Shown: piece after piece, positions 28,200 to 42,901 of the stretch | Layout: every line of letters begins with the position of its first letter | Numbering within the stretch: the stretch's first letter is position 1 | From: Henricia sp. BOLD:AAB3569 | Taxonomy: Eukaryota; Echinodermata; Asteroidea; Spinulosida; Echinasteridae | Length of the DNA: 64,000 bases | Reading direction: 5' to 3' | Assembly (NCBI GenBank): GCA_037783545.1 | Contig: JBBELK010000835.1 | Span: forward strand, 62,001 to 126,000 | Made by a program: the position numbers and the translations under genes | The notes under the pieces: model-generated | What the model saw: the letters and a program-made list of their open reading frames with translations, nothing else | Told to the model about the DNA's origin: nothing | Database searches by the model: none

Positions 28200-31100
28200 G
28201 ACAAACTTCAAATTTTGCCTGCTTAAACAACTCTATATCCCAAACGTATTCTGCAAATTTCAGCAATTTCCCGTTTAAACCGACCGAGTTATCGTCGAAT
28301 CTAGCAAAAACTCCCTGCCGGCACAGTTTTCGCACAAGCAGACACCGCTTTCTGGAAACATTGCGTCTGAAGTGGTCGCTATTTTGGAACTGAATGAATT
28401 TCCAGACAAACTTCAAATTTTGCCTGCTATAACAACTCTATATCCCAAACTTGTTCTGCAAATTTCAGCAATTTCTCGTTTAAACCGACCGAGTTATCGT
28501 CGAATCTAGCAAAAACTCCCTGCCGGCACAGTTTTCGCACAAGCAGACGCCGCTTTCGGGAAACGTTGCGTCTGAAGTGGTCGCTATTTTGGAACTGAAT
28601 GAATTTCCAGACAAACTTCAAATTTTGCCTGCTATAACAACTCTATATCTCAAACGTGTTCTGCAAATTTCAGCAATTTTTCGTTTAAACCGACCGAGTT
28701 ATCGTCGAATCTAGCAAAAACTCCCTGCCGGAACAGTTTTCGCACAAGCAGACGCCGCTTTTGGGAAACTTTGCGTCTGAAGTGGTCGCTATTTTGGAAC
28801 TTAAGGAATTTCCAGACAAACTTCAAATTGTGCCTGCTTAAACAACTATATATCCCAAACGTGTTCTTCAAATTTCAGCAATTTCCCGTTTAAACCGACC
28901 GAGTTATCGTCGAATCTAGCAAAAACTCCCTGCCGGCACAGTTTTCGCACAAGCAGACGCCGCTTTCGGGAAACAATGCGTCTGAAGTGGTCGCTATTTT
29001 GGAACTGAATGAATTTCCAGACAAACTTCAAATTTTGCCTGCTATAACAACTCTATATCCCAAACGTGTTCTGCAAATTTCAGCAATTTCCCGTTTAAAC
29101 CGACCGAGTTATCGTCGAATCTAGCAAAAACTCCCTGCCGGCACAGTTTTCGCACAAGCAGACGCCGCTTTCGGGAAACATTGCGTCTGAAGTGGTCGCT
29201 ATTTTGGAACTGAAGGAATTTCCAGACAAACTTCAAATTGTGCCTGCTTAAACAACTCTATATCCCAAACGTGTTCTGCAAATTTCAGCAATTTCTCGTT
29301 TAAACCGACCGAGTTATCGTCGAATCTAGCAAAAACTCCCTGCCGGCACAGTTTTCGCACAAGCAGACGCCTCTTTCGGGAAACATTGCGTCTGAAATGG
29401 TCGCTATTTTGGAACTGAAGGAATTTCCAGACAAACTTCAAATTGTGCCTGCTTAAACAACTCTATATCCCAAACGTGTTCTTCAAATTTCAGCAATTTC
29501 CCGTTTAAACCGACCGAGTTATCGTCGAATCTAGCAAAAACTCCCTGCCGGAACAGTTTTCGCACAAGCAGACGCCGCTTTCGGGAAACATTGCGTCTGA
29601 AGTGGTCGCTATTTTGGAACTGAATGAATTTCCAGACAAACTTCAAATTTTGCCTGCTATAACAACTCTATATCCCAAACGTGTTCTGCAAATTTCAGCA
29701 TTTTCCCGTTTAAACCGACCGAGTTATCGTCGAATCTAGCAAAAACTCCCTGCCGGCACAGTTTTCGCACAAGCAGACGCCTCTTTCGGGAAACATTGCG
29801 TCTGAAGTGGTCGCTATTTTGGAACTGAAGGAATTTCCAGACAAACTTCAAATTGTGCCTGCTTAAACAACTCTTTATCCCAAACGTGTTCTGCAAATTT
29901 CAGCAATTTCTCGTTTAAACCGACCGAGTTATCGTCGAATCTAGCAAAAACTCCCTGCCGACACAGTTTTCGCACAAGCAGACGCCTCTTTCGGGAAACA
30001 TTGCGTCTGAAGTGGTCGCTATTTTGGAACTGAAGGAATTTCCAGACAAACTTCAAATTGTGCCTGCTTAAACAACTCTATATCCCAAACGTGTTCTGCA
30101 AATTTCAGCAATTTCTCGTTTAATCCGACCGAGTTATCGTCGAATCTAGCAAAAACTCCCTGCCGACACAGTTTTCGCACAAGCAGACGCCGCTTTTGGG
30201 AAACATTGCGTCTGAAGTGGTCGCTATTTTGGAACTGAATGAATTTCCAGACAAACTTCAAATTTTGCCTGCTTAAACAATTCTATATCCCCAAAGGTAT
30301 TCTGCAAATTTCAGCAATTTCCAGTTCAAACCGACCGAGTTATCGTCGAATCTAGCAAAAACTCCCTGCCGGCACAGTTTTCGCACAAGCAGACGCCGCT
30401 TTCTGGAAACATTGCGTCTGAAGTGGTCGCTATTTTGGAACTGAATGAATTTCCAGACAAACTTCAAATTTTGCCTGCTTAAACAACTCTATATCCCCAA
30501 AGGTATTCTGCAAATTTCAGCAATTTCCCGTTCAAACCGACCGAGTTATCGTCGAATCTAGCAAAAACTCCCTGCCGGCACAGTTTTCGCACAAGCAGAC
30601 GCCTCTTTCGGGAAACATTGCGTCTGAAGTGGTCGCTATTTTGGAACTGAATGAATTTCCAGACAAACTTCAAATTTTGCCTGCTATAACAACTCTATAT
30701 CCCAAACGTGTTCTGCAAATTTCAGCAATTTCTCGTTTAAACCGACCGAGTTATCGTCGAATCTAGCAAAAAAATCCCTGCCGGCACAGTTTTCGCACAA
30801 GCAGACGCCGCTTTCTGGAAACGTTGCGTCTGAAGTGGTCGCTATTTTGGAACTGAATGAATTTCCAGACAAACTTCAAATTTTGCCTGCTATAACAACT
30901 CTATATCCCAAACGTGTTCTGCAAATTTCAGCAATTTCTCGTTTAAACCGACCGAGTTATCGTCGAATCTAGCAAAAACTCCCTGCCGGAACAGTTTTCG
31001 CACAAGCAGACGTTCCTTTTGGGAAACTTTGCGTCTGAAGTGGTCGCTATTTTGGAACTGAAGGAATTTCCAGACAAACTTCAAATTTTTCCTGCTATAA

Positions 31101-31671
31101 CAACTCTATATCCCAAACGTGTTCTGCAAATTTCAGCAATTTCCCGTTTAAACCAACCGAGTTATCGTCGAATCTAGCAAAAACTCCCTGCCGGCACAGT
31201 TTTCGCACAAGCAGACGCCTCTTTCGGGAAACATTGCGTCTGAAGTGGTCGCTATTTTGGAACTGAATGAATTTCCAGACAAACTTCAAATTTTGCCTGC
31301 TATAACAACTCTATATCCCAAACGTGTTCTGCAAATTTCAGCAATTTCTCGTTTAAACCGACCGAGTTATCGTCGAATCTAGCAAAAACTCCCTGCCGGC
31401 ACAGTTTTCGCACAAGCAGACGCCGCTTTCGGGAAACATTGCGTCTGAAGTGGTCGCTATTTTGGAACTGAAGGAATTTCCAGACAAACTTCAAATTGTG
31501 CCTGCTTAAACAACTCTATATCCCAAACGTGTTCTTCAAATTTCAGCAATTTCCCGTTTAAACCGACCGAGTTATCGTCGAATCTAGCAAAAACTCCCTG
31601 CCGGCACAGTTTTCGCACAAGCAGACGCCGCTTTCGGGAAACAATGCGTCTGAAGTGGTCGCTATTTTGGA
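28200..31671. repeat. Duplicated satellite block, left copy (offset 5333 bp)
   Basis: About 3.5 kb that recurs at 33533-37004. Shared rare markers include cccaaacttg near 28445 and 33778, aactctttatcc near 29870 and 35203, gtttaatccg near 30119 and 35452, atccccaaagg near 30290 and 35625, and cagacgttcc near 31008 and 36343. One difference seen is tttctagac near 35990 where the left copy has tttccagac. Confidence 0.8.
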
Positions 31672-32174
31672 ACTGAAGGAATTTCCAGACAAACTTCAAA
31701 TTTTGCCTGCTTAAACAGCTCTATATCCTAAACGTATTCTGCAAATTTCAGCAATTTCCCGTTTAAACCGACCGAGTTATCGTCGAATCTAGCAAAAACT
31801 CCATGCCGGCACAGTTTTCGCACAAGCAGACGCCGCTTTCTGGAAACATTGCGTCTGAAGTGGTCGCTATTTTTGAACTGAATGAATTTCCAGACAAACT
31901 TCAAATTTTGCCTGCTATAACAACTCTGTATCCCAAACGTGTTCTGCAAATTTCAGCAATTTCTCGTTTAAACCGACCGAGTTATCGTCGAATCTAGCAA
32001 AAACTCCCTGCCGGAACAGTTTTCGCACAAGCAGACGCCGCTTTCGGGAAACATTGCGTCTGAAGTGGTCGCTATTTTGGAACTGAATGAATTTCCAGAC
32101 AAACTTCAAATTTTGCCTGCTATAACAACTCTATATCCCAAACGTGTTCTGCAAATTTCAGCATTTTCCCGTTT

Positions 32175-35100
32175 AAACCGACCGAGTTATCGTCGAATCT
32201 AGCAAAAACTCCCTGCCGGCACAGTTTTCGCACAAGCAGACGCCGCTTTCGGGAAACGTTGCGTCTGAAGTGGTCGCTATTTTGGAACTGAATGAATTTC
32301 CAGACAAACTTCAAATTTTGCCTGCTATAACAACTCTATATCTCAAACGTGTTCTGCAAATTTCAGCAATTTTTCGTTTAAACCGACCGAGTTATCGTCG
32401 AATCTAGCAAAAACTCCCTGCCGGAACAGTTTTCGCACAAGCAGACGCCGCTTTTGGGAAACTTTGCGTCTGAAGTGGTCGCTATTTTGGAACTTAAGGA
32501 ATTTCCAGACAAACTTCAAATTGTGCCTGCTTAAACAACTATATATCCCAAACGTGTTCTTCAAATTTCAGCAATTTCCCGTTTAAACCGACCGAGTTAT
32601 CGTCGAATCTAGCAAAAACTCCCTGCCGGCACAGTTTTCGCACAAGCAGACGCCGCTTTCGGGAAACAATGCGTCTGAAGTGGTCGCTATTTTGGAACTG
32701 AATGAATTTCCAGACAAACTTCAAATTTTGCCTGCTATAACAACTCTATATCCCAAACGTGTTCTGCAAATTTCAGCAATTTCCCGTTTAAACCGACCGA
32801 GTTATCGTCGAATCTAGCAAAAACTCCCTGCCGGCACAGTTTTCGCACAAGCAGACGCCGCTTTCGGGAAACATTGCGTCTGAAGTGGTCGCTATTTTGG
32901 AACTGAAGGAATTTCCAGACAAACTTCAAATTGTGCCTGCTTAAACAACTCTATATCCCAAACGTGTTCTGCAAATTTCAGCAATTTCTCGTTTAAACCG
33001 ACCGAGTTATCGTCGAATCTAGCAAAAACTCCCTGCCGGCACAGTTTTCGCACAAGCAGACGCCTCTTTCGGGAAACATTGCGTCTGAAATGGTCGCTAT
33101 TTTGGAACTGAAGGAATTTCCAGACAAACTTCAAATTGTGCCTGCTTAAACAACTCTATATCCCAAACGTGTTCTTCAAATTTCAGCAATTTCCCGTTTA
33201 AACCGACCGAGTTATCGTCGAATCTAGCAAAAACTCCCTGCCGGAACAGTTTTCGCACAAGCAGACGCCGCTTTCGGGAAACATTGCGTCTGAAGTGGTC
33301 GCTATTTTGGAACTGAATGAATTTCCAGACAAACTTCAAATTTTGCCTGCTATAACAACTCTATATCCCAAACGTGTTCTGCAAATTTCAGCATTTTCCC
33401 GTTTAAACCGACCGAGTTATCGTCGAATCTAGCAAAAACTCCCTGCCGGCACAGTTTTCGCACAAGCAGACGCCTCTTTCGGGAAACATTGCGTCTGAAG
33501 TGGTCGCTATTTTGGAACTGAAGGAATTTCCAGACAAACTTCAAATTTTGCCTGCTTAAACAACTCTATATCCCAAACGTATTCTGCAAATTTCAGCAAT
33601 TTCCCGTTTAAACCGACCGAGTTATCGTCGAATCTAGCAAAAACTCCCTGCCGGCACAGTTTTCGCACAAGCAGACACCGCTTTCTGGAAACATTGCGTC
33701 TGAAGTGGTCGCTATTTTGGAACTGAATGAATTTCCAGACAAACTTCAAATTTTGCCTGCTATAACAACTCTATATCCCAAACTTGTTCTGCAAATTTCA
33801 GCAATTTCTCGTTTAAACCGACCGAGTTATCGTCGAATCTAGCAAAAACTCCCTGCCGGCACAGTTTTCGCACAAGCAGACGCCGCTTTCGGGAAACGTT
33901 GCGTCTGAAGTGGTCGCTATTTTGGAACTGAATGAATTTCCAGACAAACTTCAAATTTTGCCTGCTATAACAACTCTATATCTCAAACGTGTTCTGCAAA
34001 TTTCAGCAATTTTTCGTTTAAACCGACCGAGTTATCGTCGAATCTAGCAAAAACTCCCTGCCGGAACAGTTTTCGCACAAGCAGACGCCGCTTTTGGGAA
34101 ACTTTGCGTCTGAAGTGGTCGCTATTTTGGAACTTAAGGAATTTCCAGACAAACTTCAAATTGTGCCTGCTTAAACAACTATATATCCCAAACGTGTTCT
34201 TCAAATTTCAGCAATTTCCCGTTTAAACCGACCGAGTTATCGTCGAATCTAGCAAAAACTCCCTGCCGGCACAGTTTTCGCACAAGCAGACGCCGCTTTC
34301 GGGAAACAATGCGTCTGAAGTGGTCGCTATTTTGGAACTGAATGAATTTCCAGACAAACTTCAAATTTTGCCTGCTATAACAACTCTATATCCCAAACGT
34401 GTTCTGCAAATTTCAGCAATTTCCCGTTTAAACCGACCGAGTTATCGTCGAATCTAGCAAAAACTCCCTGCCGGCACAGTTTTCGCACAAGCAGACGCCG
34501 CTTTCGGGAAACATTGCGTCTGAAGTGGTCGCTATTTTGGAACTGAAGGAATTTCCAGACAAACTTCAAATTGTGCCTGCTTAAACAACTCTATATCCCA
34601 AACGTGTTCTGCAAATTTCAGCAATTTCTCGTTTAAACCGACCGAGTTATCGTCGAATCTAGCAAAAACTCCCTGCCGGCACAGTTTTCGCACAAGCAGA
34701 CGCCTCTTTCGGGAAACATTGCGTCTGAAATGGTCGCTATTTTGGAACTGAAGGAATTTCCAGACAAACTTCAAATTGTGCCTGCTTAAACAACTCTATA
34801 TCCCAAACGTGTTCTTCAAATTTCAGCAATTTCCCGTTTAAACCGACCGAGTTATCGTCGAATCTAGCAAAAACTCCCTGCCGGAACAGTTTTCGCACAA
34901 GCAGACGCCGCTTTCGGGAAACATTGCGTCTGAAGTGGTCGCTATTTTGGAACTGAATGAATTTCCAGACAAACTTCAAATTTTGCCTGCTATAACAACT
35001 CTATATCCCAAACGTGTTCTGCAAATTTCAGCATTTTCCCGTTTAAACCGACCGAGTTATCGTCGAATCTAGCAAAAACTCCCTGCCGGCACAGTTTTCG

Positions 35101-35180
35101 CACAAGCAGACGCCTCTTTCGGGAAACATTGCGTCTGAAGTGGTCGCTATTTTGGAACTGAAGGAATTTCCAGACAAACT
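32175..35180. repeat. 1640-bp eight-unit higher-order repeat, with a third copy near 28480-29845
   Basis: The segment at about 32175-33540 matches 33815-35180 at an offset of exactly eight 205-bp units. Both contain the aaacaatgcg unit, the tctgaaatgg unit and the tcagcattttccc unit in the same order. The same series also occurs at about 28480-29845, 3693 bp to the left. Confidence 0.75.
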
Positions 35181-37004
35181 TCAAATTGTGCCTGCTTAAA
35201 CAACTCTTTATCCCAAACGTGTTCTGCAAATTTCAGCAATTTCTCGTTTAAACCGACCGAGTTATCGTCGAATCTAGCAAAAACTCCCTGCCGACACAGT
35301 TTTCGCACAAGCAGACGCCTCTTTCGGGAAACATTGCGTCTGAAGTGGTCGCTATTTTGGAACTGAAGGAATTTCCAGACAAACTTCAAATTGTGCCTGC
35401 TTAAACAACTCTATATCCCAAACGTGTTCTGCAAATTTCAGCAATTTCTCGTTTAATCCGACCGAGTTATCGTCGAATCTAGCAAAAACTCCCTGCCGAC
35501 ACAGTTTTCGCACAAGCAGACGCCGCTTTTGGGAAACATTGCGTCTGAAGTGGTCGCTATTTTGGAACTGAATGAATTTCCAGACAAACTTCAAATTTTG
35601 CCTGCTTAAACAATTCTATATCCCCAAAGGTATTCTGCAAATTTCAGCAATTTCCAGTTCAAACCGACCGAGTTATCGTCGAATCTAGCAAAAACTCCCT
35701 GCCGGCACAGTTTTCGCACAAGCAGACGCCGCTTTCTGGAAACATTGCGTCTGAAGTGGTCGCTATTTTGGAACTGAATGAATTTCCAGACAAACTTCAA
35801 ATTTTGCCTGCTTAAACAACTCTATATCCCCAAAGGTATTCTGCAAATTTCAGCAATTTCCCGTTCAAACCGACCGAGTTATCGTCGAATCTAGCAAAAA
35901 CTCCCTGCCGGCACAGTTTTCGCACAAGCAGACGCCTCTTTCGGGAAACATTGCGTCTGAAGTGGTCGCTATTTTGGAACTGAATGAATTTCTAGACAAA
36001 CTTCAAATTTTGCCTGCTATAACAACTCTATATCCCAAACGTGTTCTGCAAATTTCAGCAATTTCTCGTTTAAACCGACCGAGTTATCGTCGAATCTAGC
36101 AAAAAAATCCCTGCCGGCACAGTTTTCGCACAAGCAGACGCCGCTTTCTGGAAACGTTGCGTCTGAAGTGGTCGCTATTTTGGAACTGAATGAATTTCCA
36201 GACAAACTTCAAATTTTGCCTGCTATAACAACTCTATATCCCAAACGTGTTCTGCAAATTTCAGCAATTTCTCGTTTAAACCGACCGAGTTATCGTCGAA
36301 TCTAGCAAAAACTCCCTGCCGGAACAGTTTTCGCACAAGCAGACGTTCCTTTTGGGAAACTTTGCGTCTGAAGTGGTCGCTATTTTGGAACTGAAGGAAT
36401 TTCCAGACAAACTTCAAATTTTTCCTGCTATAACAACTCTATATCCCAAACGTGTTCTGCAAATTTCAGCAATTTCCCGTTTAAACCAACCGAGTTATCG
36501 TCGAATCTAGCAAAAACTCCCTGCCGGCACAGTTTTCGCACAAGCAGACGCCTCTTTCGGGAAACATTGCGTCTGAAGTGGTCGCTATTTTGGAACTGAA
36601 TGAATTTCCAGACAAACTTCAAATTTTGCCTGCTATAACAACTCTATATCCCAAACGTGTTCTGCAAATTTCAGCAATTTCTCGTTTAAACCGACCGAGT
36701 TATCGTCGAATCTAGCAAAAACTCCCTGCCGGCACAGTTTTCGCACAAGCAGACGCCGCTTTCGGGAAACATTGCGTCTGAAGTGGTCGCTATTTTGGAA
36801 CTGAAGGAATTTCCAGACAAACTTCAAATTGTGCCTGCTTAAACAACTCTATATCCCAAACGTGTTCTTCAAATTTCAGCAATTTCCCGTTTAAACCGAC
36901 CGAGTTATCGTCGAATCTAGCAAAAACTCCCTGCCGGCACAGTTTTCGCACAAGCAGACGCCGCTTTCGGGAAACAATGCGTCTGAAGTGGTCGCTATTT
37001 TGGA
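33533..37004. repeat. Duplicated satellite block, right copy (offset 5333 bp)
   Basis: Right copy of the block at 28200-31671, in the same orientation and order. Its first half also takes part in the 1640-bp tandem repeat at 32175-35180, so at least two duplication events overlap here. Confidence 0.8.
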
Positions 37005-40000
37005 ACTGAATGAATTTCCAGACAAACTTCAAATTTTGCCTGCTATAACAACTCTGTATCCCAAACGTGTTCTGCAAATTTCAGCAATTTCTCGTTTAAA
37101 CCGACCGAGTTATCGTCGAATCTAGCAAAAACTCCCTGCCGGCACAGTTTTCGCACAAGCAGACGCCGCTTTCTGGAAACATTGCGTCTGAAGTGGTCGC
37201 TATTTTGGAACTGAATGAATTTCCAGACAAACTTCAAATTTTGCCTGCTATAACAACTCTATATCCCAAACGTGTTCTGCAAATTTCAGCAATTTCTCGT
37301 TTAAACCGACCGAGTTATCGTCGAATCTAGCAAAAACTCCCTGCCGGAACAGTTTTCGCACAAGCAGACGTTCCTTTTGGGAAACATTGCGTCTGAAGTG
37401 GTCGCTATTTTGGAACTGAAGGAATTTCCAGACAAACTTCAAATTGTGCCTGCTTAAACAACTCTATATCCCAAACGTGTTCTTCAAATTTCAGCAATTT
37501 CCCGTTTAAACCGACCGAGTTATCGTCGAATCTAGCAAAAACTCCCTGCCGGCACAGTTTTCGCACAAGCAGATGCCGCTTTCGGGAAACAATGCGTCTG
37601 AAGTGGTCGCTATTTTGGAACTGAAGGAATTTCCAGACAAACTTCAAATTTTGCCTGCTATAACAACTCTATATCCCAAACGTGTTCTGCAAATTTCAGC
37701 AATTTCCCGTTTAAACCAACCGAGTTATCGTCGAATCTAGCAAAAACTCCCTGGCGGCACAGTTTTCGCACAAGCAGACGCCTCTTTCGGGAAACATTGC
37801 GTCTGAAGTGGTCGCTATTTTGGAACTGAAGGAATTTCCAGACAAACTTCAAATTTTGCCTGCTATAACAACTCTATATCCCAAACGTGTTCTTCAAATT
37901 TCAGCAATTTCCCGTTTAAACCAACCGAGTTATCGTCGAATCTAGCAAAAACTCCCTGCCGGCACAGTTTTCGCACAAGCAGACGCCTCTTTCGGGAAAC
38001 ATTGCGTCTGAAGTGGTCGCTATTTTGGAACTGAAGGAATTTCCAGACAAACTTCAAATTTTGCCTGCTATAACAACTCTATATCCCAAACGTGTTCTGC
38101 AAATTTCAGCAATTTCCCGTTCAAACCAACAGAGTTATCGTCGAATCTAGCAAAAACTCCCTGCCGGCACAGTTTTCGCACAAGCAGACGCCGCTTTCGG
38201 GAAACGTTGCGTCTGAAGTGGTCGCTATTTTGGAACTGAATGAATTTCCAGACAAACTTCAAATTTTGCCTGTTTAAACAACTCTATATCCCAAACGTAT
38301 TCTGCAAATTTCAGCAATTTCCCGTTTAAACCGACCGAGTTATCGTCGAATCTAGCAAAAACTCCCTGCCGGCACAGTTTTCGCACAAGCAGACACCGCT
38401 TTCTGGAAACATTGCGTCTGAAGTGGTCGCTATTTTGGAACTGAATGAATTTCCAGACAAACTTCAAATTTTGCCTGTTTAAACAACTCTATATCCCAAA
38501 CGTATTCTGCAAATTTCAGCAATTTCCCGTTTAAACCGACCGAGTTATCGTCGAATCTAGCAAAAACTCCCTGCCGGCACAGTTTTCGCACAAGCAGACA
38601 CCGCTTTCTGGAAACATTGCGTCTGAAGTGGTCGCTATTTTGGAACTGAATGAATTTCCAGACAAACTTCAAATTTTGCCTGCTATAACAACTCTATATC
38701 CCAAACGTGTTCTGCAAATTTCAGCAATTTCCCGTTTAAACCGACCGAGTTATCGTCAAATCTAGCAAAAACTCCCTGCCGGCACAGTTTTCGCACAAGC
38801 AGACGCCGCTTTCGGGAAACATTGCGTCTGAAGTGGTCGCTATTTTGGAACTGAAGGAATTTCCAGACAAACTTCAAATTGTGCCTGCTTAAACAACTCT
38901 ATATCCCAAACGTGTTCTGCAAATTTCAGCAATTTCTCGTTTAAACCGACCGAGTTATCGTCAAATCTAGCAAAAACTCCCTGCCGGCACAGTTTTCGCA
39001 CAAGCAGACGCCGCTTTCGGGAAACATTGCGTCTGAAGTGGTCGCTATTTTGGAACTGAAGGAATTTCCAGACAAACTTCAAATTGTGCCTGCTTAAACA
39101 ACTCTATATCCCAAACGTGTTCTGCAAATTTCAGCAATTTCTCGTTTAAACCGACCGAGTTATCGTCGAATCTAGCAAAAACTCCCTGCCGACACAGTTT
39201 TCGCACAAGCAGACGCCGCTTTTGGAAAACATTGCGTCTGAAGTGGTCGCTATTCTGGGACTGAAGGAATTTCCAGACAAACTTCAAATTGTGCCTGCTT
39301 AAACAACTCTATATCCCAAACGTGTTCTGCAAATTTCAGCAATTTCTCGTTTAAACCGACCGAGTTATCGTCGAATCTAGCAAAAACTCCCTGCCGGCAC
39401 AGTTTTCGCACAAGCAGACGCCGCTTTCGGGAAACAATGCGTCTGAAGTGGTCGCTATTTTGGAACTGAAGGAATTTCCAGACAAACTTCAAATTTTGCC
39501 TGCTATAACAACTCTATATCCCAAACGTGTTCTGCAAATTTCAGCAATTTCCCGTTTAAACCAACCGAGTTATCGTCGAATCTAGCAAAAACTCCCTGGC
39601 GGCACAGTTTTCGCACAAGCAGACGCCTCTTTCTGGAAACATTGCGTCTGAAGTGGTCGCTATTTTGGAACTGAAGGAATTTCCAGACAAACTTCAAATT
39701 TTGCCTGCTATAACAACTCTATATCCCAAACGTGTTCTGAAAATTTCAGCAATTTCCCGTTTAAACCGACCGAGTTATCGTCGAATCTAGCAAAAACTCC
39801 CTGCCGGCACAGTTTTCGCACAAGCAGACGCCGCTTTCGGGAAACATTGCGTCTGAAGTGGTCGCTATTTTGGAACTGAAGGAATTTCCAGACAAAATTC
39901 AAATTTTGCCTGCTATAACAACTCTATATCCCAAACGTGTTCTGCAAATTTCAGCAATTTCCCGTTTAAACCGACCGAGTTATCGTCGAATCTAGCAAAA

Positions 40001-40019
40001 ACTCCCTGCCGGCACAGTT

Positions 40020-42901
40020 TTCGCACAAGCAGACGCCTCTTTCGGGAAACATTGCGTCTGAAGTGGTCGCTATTTTGGAACTGAAGGAATTTCCAGACAA
40101 ACTTCAAATTTTGCCTGCTTAAACAACTATATATCCCAAACGTGTTCTGCAAATTTCAGCAATTTCTCGTTTAAACCGACCGAGTTATCGTCGAATCTAG
40201 CAAAAACTCCCTGCCGACACAGTTTTCGCACAAGCAGACCCCGCTTTTGGGAAACATTGCGTCTGAAGTGGTCGCTATTTTGGAACTGAATGAATTTCCA
40301 GACAAACTTCAAATTTTGCCTGCTTAAACAACTCTATATCCCAAACGTATTCTGCAAATTTCAGCAATTTCCCGTTCAAACCGACCGAGTTATCGTCGAA
40401 TATAGCAAAAACTCCCTGCCGGCACAGTTTTCGCACAAGCAGACGCCGCTTTTGGGAAACATTGCGTCTGAAGTGGTCGCTATTTTGGAACTGAATGAAT
40501 TTCCAGACAAACTTCAAATTTTGCCTGCTTAAACAACTCTATATCCCAAACGTGTTCTGCAAATTTCAGCAATTTCCCGTTTAAACCGACCGAGTTGTTG
40601 TCGAATCTAGCAAAAACTCCCTGCCGGAACAGTTTTCGCACAAGCAGACGCCCCTTTTGGGAAACATTGCGTCTGAAGTGGTCGCTATTTTGGAACTGAA
40701 TAAATGTCCAGACAAACTTCAAATTTTGCCTGCTTAAACAACTCTATATCCCAAACGTATTCTGCAAATTTCAGCAATTTCCAGTTCAAACCGACCGAGT
40801 TATCGTCGAATCTAGCAAAAACTCCCTGCCGGCACAGTTTTCGCACAAGCAGACACCGCTTTCTGGAAACATTGCATCTGAAGTGGTCGCTATTTTGGAA
40901 CTGAATGAATTTCCAGACAAACTTCAAATTTTGCCTGCTATAACAACTCTATATCCCAAACGTATTCTGCAAATTTCAGCAATTTCCCGTTCAAACCGAC
41001 CGAGTTATCGTCGAATATAGCAAAAACTCCCTGCCGGCACAGTTTTCGCACAAGCAGACGCCTCTTTCGGGAAACATTGCGTCTGAAGTGGTCGCTTTTT
41101 GGAACTGAAGGAATTTCCAGACAAACTTCAAATTTTGCCTGCTATAACAACTCTATATCCCAAACGTGTTCTGCAAATTTCAGCAATTTCCCGTTTAAAC
41201 CGACCGAGTTATCGTCGAATCTAGCAAAAACTCCCTGCCGGCACAGTTTTCGCACAAGCAGACGCCTCTTTCGGGAAACATTGCGTCTGAAGTGGTCGCT
41301 ATTTTGGAACTGAAGGAATTTCCAGACAAACTTCAAATTTTGCCTGCTTAAACAACTATATATCCCAAACGTGTTCTGCAAATTTCAGCAATTTCTCGTT
41401 TAAACCGACCGAGTTATCGTCGAATCTAGCAAAAACTCCCTGCCGACACAGTTTTCGCACAAGCAGACGCCTCTTTCGGGAAACATTGCGTCTGAAGTGG
41501 TCGCTATTTTGGAACTGAAGGAATTTCCAGACAAACTTCAAATTTTGCCTGCTTAAACAACTATATATCCCAAACGTGTTCTGCAAATTTCAGCAATTTC
41601 TCGTTTAAACCGACCGAGTTATCGTCGAATCTAGCAAAAACTCCCTGCCGACACAGTTTTCGCACAAGCAGACCCCGCTTTTGGGAAACATTGCGTCTGA
41701 AGTGGTCGCTATTTTGGAACTGAATGAATTTCCAGACAAACTTCAAATTTTGCCTGCTTAAACAACTCTATATCCCAAACGTATTCTGCAAATTTCAGCA
41801 ATTTCCCGTTCAAACCGACCGAGTTATCGTCGAATATAGCAAAAACTCCCTGCCGGCACAGTTTTCGCACAAGCAGACGCCGCTTTTGGGAAACATTGCG
41901 TCTGAAGTGGTCGCTATTTTGGAACTGAATGAATTTCCAGACAAACTTCAAATTTTGCCTGCTTAAACAACTCTATATCCCAAACGTGTTCTGCAAATTT
42001 CAGCAATTTCCCGTTTAAACCGACCGAGTTATTGTCGAATCTAGCAAAAACTCCCTGCCGGAACAGTTTTCGCACAAGCAGACGCCCCTTTTGGGAAACA
42101 TTGCGTCTGAAGTGGTCGCTATTTTGGAACTGAATAAATGTCCAGACAAACTTCAAATTTTGCCTGCTTAAACAACTCTATATCCCAAACGTATTCTGCA
42201 AATTTCAGCAATTTCCAGTTCAAACCGACCGAGTTATCGTCGAATCTAGCAAAAACTCCCTGCCGGCACAGTTTTCGCACAAGCAGACACCGCTTTCTGG
42301 AAACATTGCATCTGAAGTGGTCGCTATTTTGGAACTGAATGAATTTCCAGACAAACTTCAAATTTTGCCTGCTATAACAACTCTATATCCCAAACGTATT
42401 CTGCAAATTTCAGCAATTTCCCGTTCAAACCGACCGAGTTATCGTCGAATATAGCAAAAACTCCCTGCCGGCACAGTTTTCGCACAAGCAGACGCCTCTT
42501 TCGGGAAACATTGCGTCTGAAGTGGTCGTTTTTTGGAACTGAAGGAATTTCCAGACAAACTTCAAATTTTGCCTGCTATAACAACTCTATATCCCAAACG
42601 TGTTCTGCAAATTTCAGCAATTTCCCGTTTAAACCGACCGAGTTATCGTCGAATCTAGCAAAAACTCCCTGCCGGCACAGTTTTCGCACAAGCAGACGCC
42701 TCTTTCGGGAAACATTGCGTCTGAAGTGGTCGCTATTTTGGAACTGAAGGAATTTCCAGACAAACTTCAAATTTTGCCTGCTTAAACAACTATATATCCT
42801 AAACGTGTTCTGCAAATTTCAGCAATTTCTCGTTTAAACCGACCGAGTTATCGTCGAATCTAGCAAAAACTCCCTGCCGACACAGTTTTCGCACAAGCAG
42901 A
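40020..42901. repeat. 1434-bp seven-unit higher-order repeat, two copies
   Basis: The segments at about 40020-41467 and 41454-42901 match at 1434-bp spacing, seven units less one base. The missing base lies in the shared short form gtcgctttttgg or gtcgttttttgg near 41093 and 42528. Other shared markers are cagaccccgc, gaatatagc and aataaatgtcc. The two copies differ at a few sites, for example gttgttgtc at 40597 versus gttattgtc. Confidence 0.75.
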
